Below, piece after piece: positions 35,501-44,673 of a stretch of DNA of 64,000 bases. The translations under genes and the position numbers were made by a program. Under the pieces are notes generated by a model. The model saw nothing but the letters and a program-made list of their open reading frames with translations, was not told where the DNA came from and searched no databases. Source of the stretch: JAAXVQ01 sp964604705 (GTDB lineage Bacteria > Oederibacteriota > JAAXVQ01); assembly GCA_964604705.1 (NCBI GenBank), contig CAZSAP010000001.1, positions 310,001-374,000 of the forward strand, given 5' to 3'. Each line of letters starts with the position of its first letter. Position 1 is the stretch's first letter.

Positions 35501-37188
35501 AATCCCATCAAGGACATGACCAACTCTTCGCGGAGCGGATCAATGGGCGGGTTCGTGACTTGGGCAAACAATTGTTTAAAATAATTAAAAAGCAACTGCG
35601 GCTTGTTGGAGAACACCGCCAAGGCCGCATCGTTTCCCATGGAGCCAATGGCTTCCTGGGAGTTCGACGCCATAGGCGAGATCAGCATTTTCAATTCTTC
35701 TTCGTTGTATCCAAACGCATGTTGTTTCTCCAACAATTCGCGGGAATCCATGGAGGGATTTTCCGCAGGTGCGAAAAGCCCGCGCAGTTCAATGCGGTTG
35801 TCCTTCACCCATTTGCGATACGGCTTCTGGCGCGCAATGCGGGCTTTGATCTCCGAATCCGGAACAATGCGGTGTTCCTGCAGGTCCACCAAGAACATTT
35901 TTCCGGGTTGCAAGCGGCTCCGCTTTTGGATGTTTTCCGGGAGTATGTCCAACACACCCGACTCCGAGGCCATGACAATCATGCCGTCTTTGGTCACGGT
36001 GTAACGGCAAGGACGCAATCCGTTGCGGTCCAAGGTCCCGCCCACATAACGGCCGTCTGTGAACACCACCGCCGCCGGGCCATCCCACGGTTCCATAAAC
36101 GCACTGTGGAACTCGTAAAACGCCCGTTTGTCTTGGCTCATGTGGTATTTCTCGCCCCAGGCTTCGGGGATCATCATCATCATGGCGTGCGGGATGGAAC
36201 GTCCGGCTGCGACCATCAATTCCAAGGCATTGTCAAACTGAGCCGAGTCCGATCCGTTTTCGTCAATGATGGGCATCAGCTTGCGGAGGTCTTCGCCGAA
36301 CAGCTCCGATTGCATCACCGCTTCACGGGCGCGCATACGGTTAACATTGCCGCGCAGCGTGTTGATCTCACCGTTGTGCGCCATGTAGCGAAACGGATGG
36401 GCCAATTTCCAGGTGGGCAAGGTATTGGTGCTGTAGCGCTGGTGCACCAAGGCAAAGGCGCTGGCAAACTCCGGCTCATGCAAATCCAAGTAGAACGTCA
36501 TCAATTGCGTGCCGGTCAACATGCCCTTGTACACGACGGTGCGTGTGGAAAGGCTGGGCAAGTAGAACTGGGAATAATCGGCATCGCCCCAGGAGCCCAC
36601 TTCGTTTTCCACCAAACGCCGGATGATGTACAATTTACGTTCCAGCACGCCGGCGCGGGTGCCTTTTTGCGCTTCGTTCAAGGTCAAGAAACACTGACGA
36701 ATGTCCGGTTGCGTGGCGCGCGAGAAATCGCCGAGATGCTCCGGATCGACGGGTACATCGCGCCAGCCCAAAACCGAACAGCCTTCGTCCGAGGCGATGC
36801 GTTCAAACAGCTCCGCACAACGTTGGGCCAAGGCCTTGTCCGTGGGCAGGAAAAACATGCCCACTCCGTACTCCCCTAAGGAAGGCAAAGTTATTTTCTT
36901 TTTCGCCGCTTCTTTGCGCATGAACGCATCGGGCATTTGCAAGAGTACGCCGGCGCCGTCCCCCGTAGCCTTGTCCCCGCCTACGGCTCCACGATGCTCA
37001 AGATTGACTAAGATTTTAACCGCATTCTCAACCAGGGTGTGACGGGGTTGATTGTCCAAATGCACAATCAAGCCAATGCCGCAGGCGTCCTTATCCTGGG
37101 CTGGGTCGTACAAACCCTGCTTGGGTGCATGCCCTGCGGCATTGACGTTTTCAAATGAGGTGAAAGGTAAAAAGCTTTGTTCCGACAT
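32578..37188 (-). CDS. gltB: Glutamate synthase (NADPH) large subunit
   Basis: A 1536-residue GOGAT large subunit that converts glutamine and 2-oxoglutarate to two glutamates. Domains in order: an N-terminal glutamine amidotransferase whose nucleophile is exposed by processing before CGIGLIVHLD (Cys36 from the chosen start), a central domain, an FMN/glutamate synthase barrel with the 3Fe-4S motif CHLNNCPVG, and a C-terminal beta-helix (GGEVYLRG, GGCVAVIG). I chose the ATG at 37188, 7 nt from GGAG, over the one at 37194. It probably belongs to a carA-carB-gltB-gltD transcript. Confidence 0.96.
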   Translation of the reverse strand: MSEQSFLPFTSFENVNAAGHAPKQGLYDPAQDKDACGIGLIVHLDNQPRHTLVENAVKILVNLEHRGAVGGDKATGDGAGVLLQMPDAFMRKEAAKKKITLPSLGEYGVGMFFLPTDKALAQRCAELFERIASDEGCSVLGWRDVPVDPEHLGDFSRATQPDIRQCFLTLNEAQKGTRAGVLERKLYIIRRLVENEVGSWGDADYSQFYLPSLSTRTVVYKGMLTGTQLMTFYLDLHEPEFASAFALVHQRYSTNTLPTWKLAHPFRYMAHNGEINTLRGNVNRMRAREAVMQSELFGEDLRKLMPIIDENGSDSAQFDNALELMVAAGRSIPHAMMMMIPEAWGEKYHMSQDKRAFYEFHSAFMEPWDGPAAVVFTDGRYVGGTLDRNGLRPCRYTVTKDGMIVMASESGVLDILPENIQKRSRLQPGKMFLVDLQEHRIVPDSEIKARIARQKPYRKWVKDNRIELRGLFAPAENPSMDSRELLEKQHAFGYNEEELKMLISPMASNSQEAIGSMGNDAALAVFSNKPQLLFNYFKQLFAQVTNPPIDPLREELVMSLMGFVGRQKNVLEETPQHCKQLKLKHPILTPQDLERITTSKNPDIRSRELDMLFPVTGGGKALEQALEKLFTDAEKAVDEGISLLVITDRKASREQAAIPSLLAASGLHHHLIRKGKRTLASIIVNSAEVREVMHFALLIGYGANAVCPYLAFATVRDMAVNNLLEKKTTPEDAMDAYVTAVKKGLLKTFSRMGISTVRSFFGSQIFEAVGLNSALIDKYFARTASRVQGIGLEELAKETLARHFRGFPDMGAPAEILDAGGVYHLREGGEKHLWTSDSIYKFQTGVRNADYKSFKDYSKLIDDQSAEHATLRSLIKFKPGKPISIDEVEPVDAITKRFVSAAMSFGSISREAHEDIAIALNRVGGRSNSGEGGEDPARFKPLPNGDSKRSSTKQVASGRFGVTTEYLVNADELQIKMAQGAKPGEGGQLPGHKVSEEIASVRHTTPGVTLISPPPHHDIYSIEDLAQLIYDLKVVNPAARVSVKLVSEVGVGTIAAGVAKAKADMVLISGYDGGTGASPLTSIKHCGLPWELGLAETQQALVKNHLRDRIRVQTDGQLKTGRDLAIAALMGAEEYGFGTTALVALGCVMMRKCHLNNCPVGVATQDKTLRGRYTGKPEYVVNFLRFIAQEMREYMAQLGFKTVDDMVGRTDMLEFAPALDHYKAKGLDFSDLLLHVKSDVRYCIRTQDHAMEKAFDQELIKAAKPAFEQGKTVKINMPIKNIHRTAGAMLSGELVKKYGPNGLPDGTIEFNFTGSAGQSFGAFLAPGVVFNVEGDVNDYVGKGMSGGRIVVVPPAKATFIPEESIIAGNVILYGATGGEVYLRGLAGERFCVRNSGANAVVEGLGDHGCEYMTGGCVAVIGPTGVNFAAGMSGGVAYVYDENELFDTRCNLDMVDLESVTKEFDKKRLRSLLEKHVQYTGSMRAKRILDNWETSLPFFVKVMPIDYKKVLERMKIGEFADTETVSATEEVYSEGKK

Positions 37189-37228
37189 GTTCATCTCTCC
37201 GTAAAAAATTTCTGGTTATATTGTAAGC

Positions 37229-37255
37229 GTAGGGGCGTAAAACCTACGCCCCTAC
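37229..37255. repeat. GTAGGGGC palindromic repeat, copy 2
   Basis: GTAGGGGCGTA and TACGCCCCTAC (11-bp perfect stem, 5-nt loop) in the carB-gltB gap. Confidence 0.85.
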
Positions 37256-37293
37256 AAATCGTACGTGTTTGTGCGCTATGTTTCCCCGAGTAT

Positions 37294-40200
37294 TTATTTT
37301 TGTGCGTACCACTCCTGCAGGGATTTGACAGACAAGGAAATATGGCGTTGGGCCTCGATGCCATTGACCGCGGCTTGCGCACCTTGCAACGTGGTGATGC
37401 AAGGAACACTGTGGGCCACAGCGGTGGTACCGATCGGGCGCACATGCTCGCGCCCTTCAGGTCCAAACGGGGTGTTGATGATAAGTTGAATTTTCCCAGC
37501 CTTGATTAAATCAATCACACTGACGGTCCCGCGCCCGATCTTGTCCACCCGACCTGCGGGAATGTTGTTGTTGTTAAGCACCTTCTGCGTCCCCGGGGTG
37601 GCCACAAGCTCAAACCCCAAGTCGTGCAATTTCTTAGCGATAAACACCACATCGCGTTTGTCGTCTTCTTTCACGCTGATAAACACACAGCCTTGCTTGG
37701 GCAAGGTCTGCCCCGCCGCGGCTTGCGACTTGATAAACGCCATGCCAAAGGATTCATCAATGCCCATGACTTCACCCGTGGATTTCATTTCCGGGCCCAG
37801 CATGATGTCCACACCCGCAAAACGCGAGAACGGCAGCACCGACTCCTTGATGCAGAACTGCTTCAAGGCTTTTGGATCCGTAACGCCCATCTCGGCCAAT
37901 TTCTTGCCAATCATGACCTTGGCCGCAATCTTGGCCCACGGCTTGCCCGTGGCCTTGGAAACAAACGGCACGGTACGCGACGCACGCGGGTTCACTTCCA
38001 ACACATAGATGTTTCCACGCCGGATGGCGAACTGAATATTGATCAACCCCCGTACGCCCAAGGCCTCGGCAATGCGGCGGGTGTATTTTTTAATGCGTTC
38101 AATGGTCTCTTCGCTCAAGGTGTGAGGCGGCAAGACGCAGGCCGAATCCCCGGAGTGGATGCCCGCTTCTTCAATGTGTTCCATGATGCCCGGGACCACG
38201 GTTTGGTCTCCGTCGCAGATGGCATCCACATCGACTTCAATGGCATCTTCCAAAAACTTATCAATCAGGACCGGTTGACCTTGCGCGGCATCAAAGGCTT
38301 CCTGGACAAAATCCATCAAGGACTTGGGATCGTACACAATGCGCATGGCGCGCCCGCCCAACACAAACGAAGGACGGACCAGGACCGGGAATCCAATGCC
38401 GTTGGCTTTCTCCAAGACTTGGTCAATGGAACGCGCAATGCCGTTCTCGGGTTGGGCCATGTCCAACTCCAACATGAGCTTGGCAAACAAATCGCGGTCC
38501 TCGGCGCGTTCAATGGCTTCCACCGGCGTGCCCAGAATCGGCGCCCCCGCATCCTTCAAGCGGCGCGCCAGGTTGAGCGGCGTCTGCCCGCCGAACTGGA
38601 CAATCACGCCCATGGGCTTTTCCAACTCAATGATGTTCATGATGTCTTCAAACGTCAGCGGCTCAAAATAGAGTTTGTCCGATGTATCGTAGTCGGTCGA
38701 GACCGTCTCGGGATTGGAGTTGACCATGATGGTCTCGTACCCCAACTCGCGCAAGGCAAACGAGGCGTGACAGCAGCAGTAGTCGAACTCAATCCCCTGC
38801 CCAATGCGGTTCGGTCCGCTGCCCAAGATCATAACCTTGGGTTTGGACGAGGGCTTGTCCATTTCGTTTTCGTCTTCGTAGGTTGAGAAACAATAGGGTG
38901 TAAACGATTCAAACTCGGCGGCGCAGGTGTCCACCAGCTTGTACGTGGGCAACACCTTCAGTTCTTTGCGTTTAGCGCGCACATCCAACTCTTTGCAGCC
39001 CAGCCAGCGGGCAATCTGCACGTCCGAAAAGCCGTCTTGCTTCATGGCTTTCAAATACGCCGCATCCACCGTGGCCAAGGTACGCCCGGCCTTGCTCTCG
39101 CTCAGGTCCGTATCAATAATCATTTTCAACTGGTGCAGGAACCACGGGTCAATGCCCGTGATCGTGTAGATTTCATCTAAGGAAACACCCTGTTTGATGG
39201 CTTCACGCAGGGTGAAAAGACGTTCGGCATGCGGAATGGCCATGCGTTCTTTTAAAATCGCAGGCGTCAGATCCGTGCCGATTTTCGGATAATCTTCGTA
39301 ACCGGAGCGGCTGATCTCCAGACTGCGCAGCCCTTTCTGCAAGGCTTCGCGGAACGTCCGCCCCATGGCCATGGTCTCGCCCACGGACTTCATGGAGACA
39401 CCGAGCTTGGGATCGGCACCCGGGAACTTTTCAAAGGCAAACCGCGGAATTTTGACCACGCAGTAGTCAATGCTGGGCTCAAAACAGGCCATGGTTTTCT
39501 TGGTGATGTCATTGGGAATCTCGTCCAGGGTGTACCCTACGGCCAGCAACGCAGCGATCTTGGCAATCGGAAAGCCCGTGGCTTTCGAGGCCAAGGCCGA
39601 CGAGCGTGAAACGCGCGGATTCATTTCAATGACCACCATGCGCCCGTCTTTGGGGTTCACGGCAAACTGAATGTTCGATCCGCCGGTTTCCACGCCAATG
39701 GCGCGGATAATGGCCAGTGAGGCATCGCGCATTTTCTGGAACTCGCGGTCCGAGAGCGTCTGAATCGGCGCCACGGTTACGGAGTCCCCGGTGTGCACGC
39801 CCATGGGATCCAGGTTTTCAATGGTACAAATAATGACCACATTGTCCTTGCGGTCACGCATGACTTCAAACTCAAATTCCTTCCAACCGGCCACAGACTC
39901 CTCGATCAACACTTCGTGAATCAGACTGTTCTCAAGACCCATGGTGGCAATCTTGCGCAACTCTTCTTCGTTACGCGCAATCCCGCCGCCGGTTCCACCG
40001 AGCGTAAAGGCCGGACGGATAATCACCGGATACCCTATCGAATTGGCAACCGTCACGCACTCGTCCAGGGTGCGTGCAACTTGGCTCTTGGGCAAATCCA
40101 AGCCAATGCCTTGAATACACTGCTTAAACTTCTCACGGTCTTCCCCGCGGTGAATGGCGTCGATTTTCAAGCCGATCATTTCCACATTGTACTTCTGGAG

Positions 40201-40521
40201 AATGCCGCGGTTGTAGGCTTCCACGGCCGTATTCAAGCCGGTCTGACCGCCCAAGGTGGGCAGCAAGGCATCCGGGCGTTCCTTTTCAATAATACGTTCT
40301 ATGATTTCCGGGACAATGGGTTCAATGTACGTGTGATCGGCCATTTCCGGATCGGTCATGATCGTGGCCGGATTGGAGTTAACCAAAACGATCTCATAGC
40401 CTTCGGCCCGCAAAACTTTGCACGCCTGCGACCCGGAATAATCAAATTCGCAAGCCTGACCAATAACGATCGGACCCGATCCGATGATCATGATTTTTTT
40501 AATGTCTGTGCGTTTGGGCAT
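37294..40521 (-). CDS. carB: Carbamoyl-phosphate synthase large subunit
   Basis: A 1075-residue enzyme making carbamoyl phosphate for pyrimidines and arginine. It has the duplicated ATP-grasp layout, with each half starting with IGSGPIVIGQACEFDYSG-like and LGSGPNRIGQGIEFDY motifs, an oligomerisation domain between, and a C-terminal MGS-like allosteric domain (about 940-1075). Length is normal. It follows carA by 129 nt, the gap containing two G/C-rich hairpins. Its product is also the cyanide precursor used by HypF. Confidence 0.97.
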   Translation of the reverse strand: MPKRTDIKKIMIIGSGPIVIGQACEFDYSGSQACKVLRAEGYEIVLVNSNPATIMTDPEMADHTYIEPIVPEIIERIIEKERPDALLPTLGGQTGLNTAVEAYNRGILQKYNVEMIGLKIDAIHRGEDREKFKQCIQGIGLDLPKSQVARTLDECVTVANSIGYPVIIRPAFTLGGTGGGIARNEEELRKIATMGLENSLIHEVLIEESVAGWKEFEFEVMRDRKDNVVIICTIENLDPMGVHTGDSVTVAPIQTLSDREFQKMRDASLAIIRAIGVETGGSNIQFAVNPKDGRMVVIEMNPRVSRSSALASKATGFPIAKIAALLAVGYTLDEIPNDITKKTMACFEPSIDYCVVKIPRFAFEKFPGADPKLGVSMKSVGETMAMGRTFREALQKGLRSLEISRSGYEDYPKIGTDLTPAILKERMAIPHAERLFTLREAIKQGVSLDEIYTITGIDPWFLHQLKMIIDTDLSESKAGRTLATVDAAYLKAMKQDGFSDVQIARWLGCKELDVRAKRKELKVLPTYKLVDTCAAEFESFTPYCFSTYEDENEMDKPSSKPKVMILGSGPNRIGQGIEFDYCCCHASFALRELGYETIMVNSNPETVSTDYDTSDKLYFEPLTFEDIMNIIELEKPMGVIVQFGGQTPLNLARRLKDAGAPILGTPVEAIERAEDRDLFAKLMLELDMAQPENGIARSIDQVLEKANGIGFPVLVRPSFVLGGRAMRIVYDPKSLMDFVQEAFDAAQGQPVLIDKFLEDAIEVDVDAICDGDQTVVPGIMEHIEEAGIHSGDSACVLPPHTLSEETIERIKKYTRRIAEALGVRGLINIQFAIRRGNIYVLEVNPRASRTVPFVSKATGKPWAKIAAKVMIGKKLAEMGVTDPKALKQFCIKESVLPFSRFAGVDIMLGPEMKSTGEVMGIDESFGMAFIKSQAAAGQTLPKQGCVFISVKEDDKRDVVFIAKKLHDLGFELVATPGTQKVLNNNNIPAGRVDKIGRGTVSVIDLIKAGKIQLIINTPFGPEGREHVRPIGTTAVAHSVPCITTLQGAQAAVNGIEAQRHISLSVKSLQEWYAQK

Positions 40522-40551
40522 TCTAATATCCCTTCAAGTCAACTCCCCCTT

Positions 40552-40574
40552 CCCCCTCTTTAGTAAAGAGGGGG
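40552..40574. repeat. Hairpin 1 in the carA-carB gap
   Basis: CCCCCTCTTT and AAAGAGGGGG form a perfect 10-bp stem with a 3-nt loop. A related hairpin follows at 40616. Confidence 0.75.
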
Positions 40575-40615
40575 GTGAAAGGGTGTTTTTTCCTGCGTCT
40601 TTTATCATTTCCCTT

Positions 40616-40638
40616 CCCCCACTTTGATAAAGCGGGGG
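40616..40638. repeat. Hairpin 2 in the carA-carB gap
   Basis: CCCCCACTT and AAGCGGGGG pair with one mismatch around TGATA. The shared TTC-CCCC...TAAAG pattern shows it is a second copy of the element at 40552. Confidence 0.7.
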
Positions 40639-40650
40639 ACCGAGGGGGCG

Positions 40651-41730
40651 TTATTTTTTCAGCATCCCAATAAAGCGATCGAACAAATCCTTGGCATCGT
40701 TGGGCCCCGGAGAGGCCTCGGGGTGGTACTGCACCGAGAACACCGGCAAGGTCTTATGCCGCAACCCTTCCACGGTATTGTCGCTGGTATTGATGTGCGT
40801 CACTTCCACATCCTTAGGCAAGCTTTCCGGCACGACGCAAAACCCATGATTTTGCGAGGTGATGGAAACCTTTCCCGTGGACAACTCTTTCACTGGGTGA
40901 TTCACTCCGCGGTGGCCAAACTTCAACTTCGTGGTCTTCCCACCTAAAGCCAAGCCCAACAACTGGTGCCCCAAACAAATGCCAAAAATCGGAACTTTGC
41001 CGACCAAGGCCTTCAGGGCCTCAATGGCATACGTCACGGCCGCCGGATCACCCGGACCGTTGGAAGCCATGATGCCATCGGGTTTGAGCGCCAAGATCTC
41101 CGCCGCAGTCGACGTGGCCGGCATGATGGTCACGCGGCATCCGCGCAAAGCCAGCTCCCGGTAAATATTCGCCTTAACCCCGTAATCCAAAAGGACCACA
41201 TGGTATTGAGGCTTGACCTGGGCGTCGGTAAATTCCCAAGCCTTGGCGCAGGTCACCTTTTTAGCCAGATCCTGCCCTGCCATGGACGGTGCGGCTTGGG
41301 CTTTTTTCTTGAGAGATTCAATCGATAAGTCTTGCGTGGAGAGTATGCCGTTGATGCTTCCGGCTGTGCGAATGTGACGGGTGAGCGCGCGGGTATCGAT
41401 GCCTTCAATGCCCAAAACGCCTTGTTCTTTAAACCAATTTTCCAGAGAGTTTTGCGAGCGGAAATTCGAAGGCCAACGGCACAGCTCACGTACAATAAAA
41501 CCTGAAACCTGAATCTTGGATGATTCCATATCCTCGGAATTAACGCCGTAATTGCCAATCAACGGGTATGTCATATTGACAATTTGCCCATGATAGGAAG
41601 GATCGGTCAATAATTCCTGATATCCGGACATGCCGGTGTTGAACACGACTTCTGCCGCTACTTCCCCGGGCGTACCAAACCCCCGCCCTGCAAAGACGCG
41701 GCCATCTGCTAGGACCAATAACGCCTTCAA
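40651..41730 (-). CDS. carA: Carbamoyl-phosphate synthase small subunit
   Basis: A 359-residue glutamine amidotransferase subunit. It begins ALKALLVLADGRVFAGRGFG-like; the nucleophile is in FGICLGHQLLGLA and the His/Glu pair in QYHPEASPGP. The start is a TTG at 41730, 7 nt after AAGGAG; the ATG at 41796 has no ribosome site and lies upstream of the predicted promoter -10 region, so it cannot be used. It supplies ammonia from glutamine to CarB. Confidence 0.95.
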   Translation of the reverse strand: MKALLVLADGRVFAGRGFGTPGEVAAEVVFNTGMSGYQELLTDPSYHGQIVNMTYPLIGNYGVNSEDMESSKIQVSGFIVRELCRWPSNFRSQNSLENWFKEQGVLGIEGIDTRALTRHIRTAGSINGILSTQDLSIESLKKKAQAAPSMAGQDLAKKVTCAKAWEFTDAQVKPQYHVVLLDYGVKANIYRELALRGCRVTIMPATSTAAEILALKPDGIMASNGPGDPAAVTYAIEALKALVGKVPIFGICLGHQLLGLALGGKTTKLKFGHRGVNHPVKELSTGKVSITSQNHGFCVVPESLPKDVEVTHINTSDNTVEGLRHKTLPVFSVQYHPEASPGPNDAKDLFDRFIGMLKK

Positions 41731-41778
41731 TGCAGCACTCCTTATAAAGTTTTCATTAGGGCGCAAAATATTCGGGAC

Positions 41779-41806
41779 AATATAACACAAATTCAATTGA
41801 AATCAA
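41779..41806 (-). promoter_or_regulatory. Promoter of the carAB-gltBD operon
   Basis: On the minus strand TTGATT (41801-41806), 16 nt, TATATT (41779-41784). Transcription from near 41772 would exclude the ATG at 41796 and support the TTG start of carA. Confidence 0.6.
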
Positions 41807-41823
41807 GCTTTGTTTACAGGTTT

Positions 41824-41843
41824 TTTCTTGAAGATAAGAAAAA
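41824..41843 (-). terminator. Weak hairpin behind the 41905 gene
   Basis: TTTTCTT and AAGAAAA flank a short loop between the secreted-protein gene and carA. The stem is AT-only, so it is a weak candidate. Confidence 0.3.
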
Positions 41844-41904
41844 GTGGGGCGTTCTACTCCTACAATACACTTTCACCAGAAAAAGGGTATTTCCAAATGA
41901 AAAA

Positions 41905-44436
41905 TCACTTCACTACCGCCACTTTAGAATATGTCTTATAATCCCCCGTCTGGAGATACACAATATAAATCCCACTCCCGACCACTGCACCATTGGTGGT
42001 CTTTCCATCCCAGGTTATTTCGTTCAATTGATGTGCAGTAAACATCACATTATCTGCCAACGTCGCTATTTTATCTCCAACCATATTGTAGACGACCAAG
42101 GTTGTACCACCATCACCAGGCTGGTACCAGCGAATCCGTGCCACCTCACCTTTTAATGGATTGATCTTACTGTTCAAAATTTTCAACCGCTTATCCGAAT
42201 CTGCAATGGGTAAAACCGCCGTTGCTGTAGGAGTGGGGGTTGGACCCGGTGCTGCTTTAAGCTGATATATACGGCCATTCTGTCCGAGTGCATATACTTC
42301 GAACTGATAATCATTATCCGCATCGCCTACGGACAGTGCGTACAAAGGCGTGCCTGTGCTTCCCAAGTCGAGAGTAACCCAGGACGTATTATTCTTTTTA
42401 AACATATAGGCGTGTCCATCTTGACAAGCAGCATAGAGTTCATTAAGCCCATCATTATCCGCATCGCTGACAGCTACAGCGTACATGGCGCCTCCGTTCA
42501 AGTTGCCAACAACTTGACTAACCCAACTTCCGTTCCAGTAAAACCGATACACTTTCCCATCCTGACACGCAGCATAGATTTCTTGCTGGTTATCATTGTC
42601 TCCATCGCCTACAGCCACGCCATTCATCATACCCAACCCGGTTCCCACAAGACTGACTTGCCAAGTTTTATTAATTAGTTTGTACTGATAAACTTTTTGA
42701 TCCGTACTCCCAGCATAAACTGCCAGGAAACCACTGTTTTGAGCATCCCCTGTGGCCAACGAAAGTGTTTGCCCCGAACCCACGTATCCAGCAATAGTGC
42801 TTCGCGCCCATGCTGTGCCAGTGTTTTTTATCTGGCATACTGCTCCGTTGATCACATTTCCGCCCGTATAAAATTCTGGTTTTCCGTCACGATCAACATC
42901 CGCTGTCGTCATGGCGTTTATCCGAGTCGCTCCAGTGCTTTCCAGTCCAAGATCAAGTGAACTCCAGGCTGGACCTTTAAACTGAATAACATGGTTTGAA
43001 AGTGATGTGCTGTAAAGCTCCCAGTTCCCGTCGCAGTTGCCATCAAGCAACACGTTACGCGTAAACCCACTTATTGGAGCAGGCAACGTCGAAGGCACGC
43101 CCCACCCGCCGGAGTATTTTTTAAGTTGAAACGGAGCGACGTCCCCGTTGCTTATGTATAATTCCTGCTGTCCATCTTGGTCCGCATCACCAATATTTAA
43201 GCTACATGCATAGCTCGTTGAAACGCTCCCGCCTGTGTCACCTAAGTCTGTCAAAGTCCATTTAACCGGTTGTGCAATCGGTGATAAAACAGTAAAGGCA
43301 TTACTCAAGACTCTGGGATTCGTACTGGCCGTCATGGTTAAACCATAAACACCTGGATTACTATTTGTTAAATCCAGCGTGTATGTAAAAAATGTTTCTG
43401 AAAAGTTCGTTGAAGTGCCAATAATATCCGAATCGTTGTTTTTAGTCAGTCTCAACGGGCTATTATTCAGTCCAAAACTACTCACTTTTACAACTTTTCC
43501 AGCTACACCGTAATTTGGAAAGAACGTCGGTGAGTACGGGAAGGGGTAGTAAACCAAGACACGATTATTTCCAGACTCCGAAATACATAACCGACTCCCA
43601 TCACCACTTATATTGGTCGGACCAAGTCCAGTAAAAACTACATCCGGAGGTATACCACTCGCTGTCGGAACAGTATTCCAGATCAAAACGCGACTGTTGC
43701 CGCCATCCGCAATAAACAACTGTTTTCCATCACTGTATACTCCATATGGACTAAACCCGGCTATTGTTACGTCGGGCAAAACGCTGTTACTGGTAGGAAT
43801 GGAATTATAAATTACCACGTATTCGCTAACCCCTCTTAACACAGCGAATAATTTCACACCATCACTCGATAGATCACAGGGCTCATCACTACCCGTGGCA
43901 AGAATCACATTCGGAGTCGCACTGTTACTGGTTGGAATAGAATTATAAATTAATATCCGACTTCTATTACTATCAGAAACATACATCCGGGTCCCATCAC
44001 TACAAACACTTCGCGGCCAACTCAACCCGCCGAGAATCACATCCGCTGAAGTTGTGTTACTTGTAGGGATTGAATTATAAATTAGCACTCGATTGTTGAG
44101 CTGGTCTGCAACAAACATCCGTAGTCCATCGCTATATACCGACGGACTGCTAAATCCACTCAACGCCACATCCGGTGTAGTAGCACTCGTTTTAGGAAAC
44201 GAATTGTATATTAAAACCCGATTTGTCCCACTATCCGCAACAAACAGTCGCTGTCCATCACTACAAACCGCTCGGGGTTGAGTCAATCCGCCAAGCACCA
44301 TGTCCGGAACTTGATTATTAATATATGCCAGGGTCGATACAGGGCAAGTGATACCTAAGAGAAAAAGGATACCCCAGAACATTCGCCTTTGAAGTAAAGC
44401 GCCAAACCCACCCTTGAATATCCCGCTCTGTTCCAT
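41905..44436 (-). CDS. Secreted NHL/FG-GAP repeat protein with Ig-like C-terminal domain
   Basis: An 843-residue exported protein. The start at 44436 follows GGGGGTG; the frame is open a further 53 codons upstream, but those lack a signal-like N-terminus. The signal peptide is FWGILFLLGITCPVSTLA. About seven repeats of around 45 residues (RVLIYNSIPTSN with VCSDGTRMYVSDS) form an NHL-type beta-propeller. Then come six FG-GAP/VCBS-like units (GDADNDGQ-type calcium loops followed by ELYAAC). The end is a FlgD/Ig-like domain finishing KVAVVK. Probably a surface adhesin or binding protein sorted by its C-terminal domain. Divergent from the 44674 gene. Confidence 0.85.
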   Translation of the reverse strand: MEQSGIFKGGFGALLQRRMFWGILFLLGITCPVSTLAYINNQVPDMVLGGLTQPRAVCSDGQRLFVADSGTNRVLIYNSFPKTSATTPDVALSGFSSPSVYSDGLRMFVADQLNNRVLIYNSIPTSNTTSADVILGGLSWPRSVCSDGTRMYVSDSNRSRILIYNSIPTSNSATPNVILATGSDEPCDLSSDGVKLFAVLRGVSEYVVIYNSIPTSNSVLPDVTIAGFSPYGVYSDGKQLFIADGGNSRVLIWNTVPTASGIPPDVVFTGLGPTNISGDGSRLCISESGNNRVLVYYPFPYSPTFFPNYGVAGKVVKVSSFGLNNSPLRLTKNNDSDIIGTSTNFSETFFTYTLDLTNSNPGVYGLTMTASTNPRVLSNAFTVLSPIAQPVKWTLTDLGDTGGSVSTSYACSLNIGDADQDGQQELYISNGDVAPFQLKKYSGGWGVPSTLPAPISGFTRNVLLDGNCDGNWELYSTSLSNHVIQFKGPAWSSLDLGLESTGATRINAMTTADVDRDGKPEFYTGGNVINGAVCQIKNTGTAWARSTIAGYVGSGQTLSLATGDAQNSGFLAVYAGSTDQKVYQYKLINKTWQVSLVGTGLGMMNGVAVGDGDNDNQQEIYAACQDGKVYRFYWNGSWVSQVVGNLNGGAMYAVAVSDADNDGLNELYAACQDGHAYMFKKNNTSWVTLDLGSTGTPLYALSVGDADNDYQFEVYALGQNGRIYQLKAAPGPTPTPTATAVLPIADSDKRLKILNSKINPLKGEVARIRWYQPGDGGTTLVVYNMVGDKIATLADNVMFTAHQLNEITWDGKTTNGAVVGSGIYIVYLQTGDYKTYSKVAVVK

Positions 44437-44619
44437 CGCGCACCCCCAGGAAGTGAACCAGAATATAACATAAAGACAGCTTGGTTTACGACCGTTTTGG
44501 TCACAAAAAGTTGCATTTTTGCTAACATTTAATAACATCAATTCATATTTCCCAGTTATTTCCTTTTCTTTATTCGATTCCATGAATTTATTCATTGAAT
44601 TTAAAACTTCAATGTTTCA

Positions 44620-44633
44620 GAATAACGTTATTC
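44620..44633. promoter_or_regulatory. 14-bp palindrome between divergent surface-protein genes
   Basis: GAATAACGTTATTC is a perfect palindrome 41 nt before the 44674 start, in the gap shared by the two divergent surface-protein genes. It could be an operator; no regulator is identified. Confidence 0.4.
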
Positions 44634-44673
44634 AGTAGCGAACTAGGTATTTGGGTTCCACGGAGGTTTCATT

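Noticed and set aside
35317..36879. 520-codon open frame on the + strand inside gltB
   Set aside because: It is the antisense shadow of gltB codon bias, with no ribosome site and no domain; gltB is certain.
37624..38886. 420-codon open frame opposite carB
   Set aside because: Antisense shadow of a well-conserved gene; the protein is low in normal motifs and rich in His and Arg.
41731..41796. ATG start of carA at 41796
   Set aside because: It lies upstream of the predicted transcription start and has no ribosome site; the TTG at 41730 follows AAGGAG.
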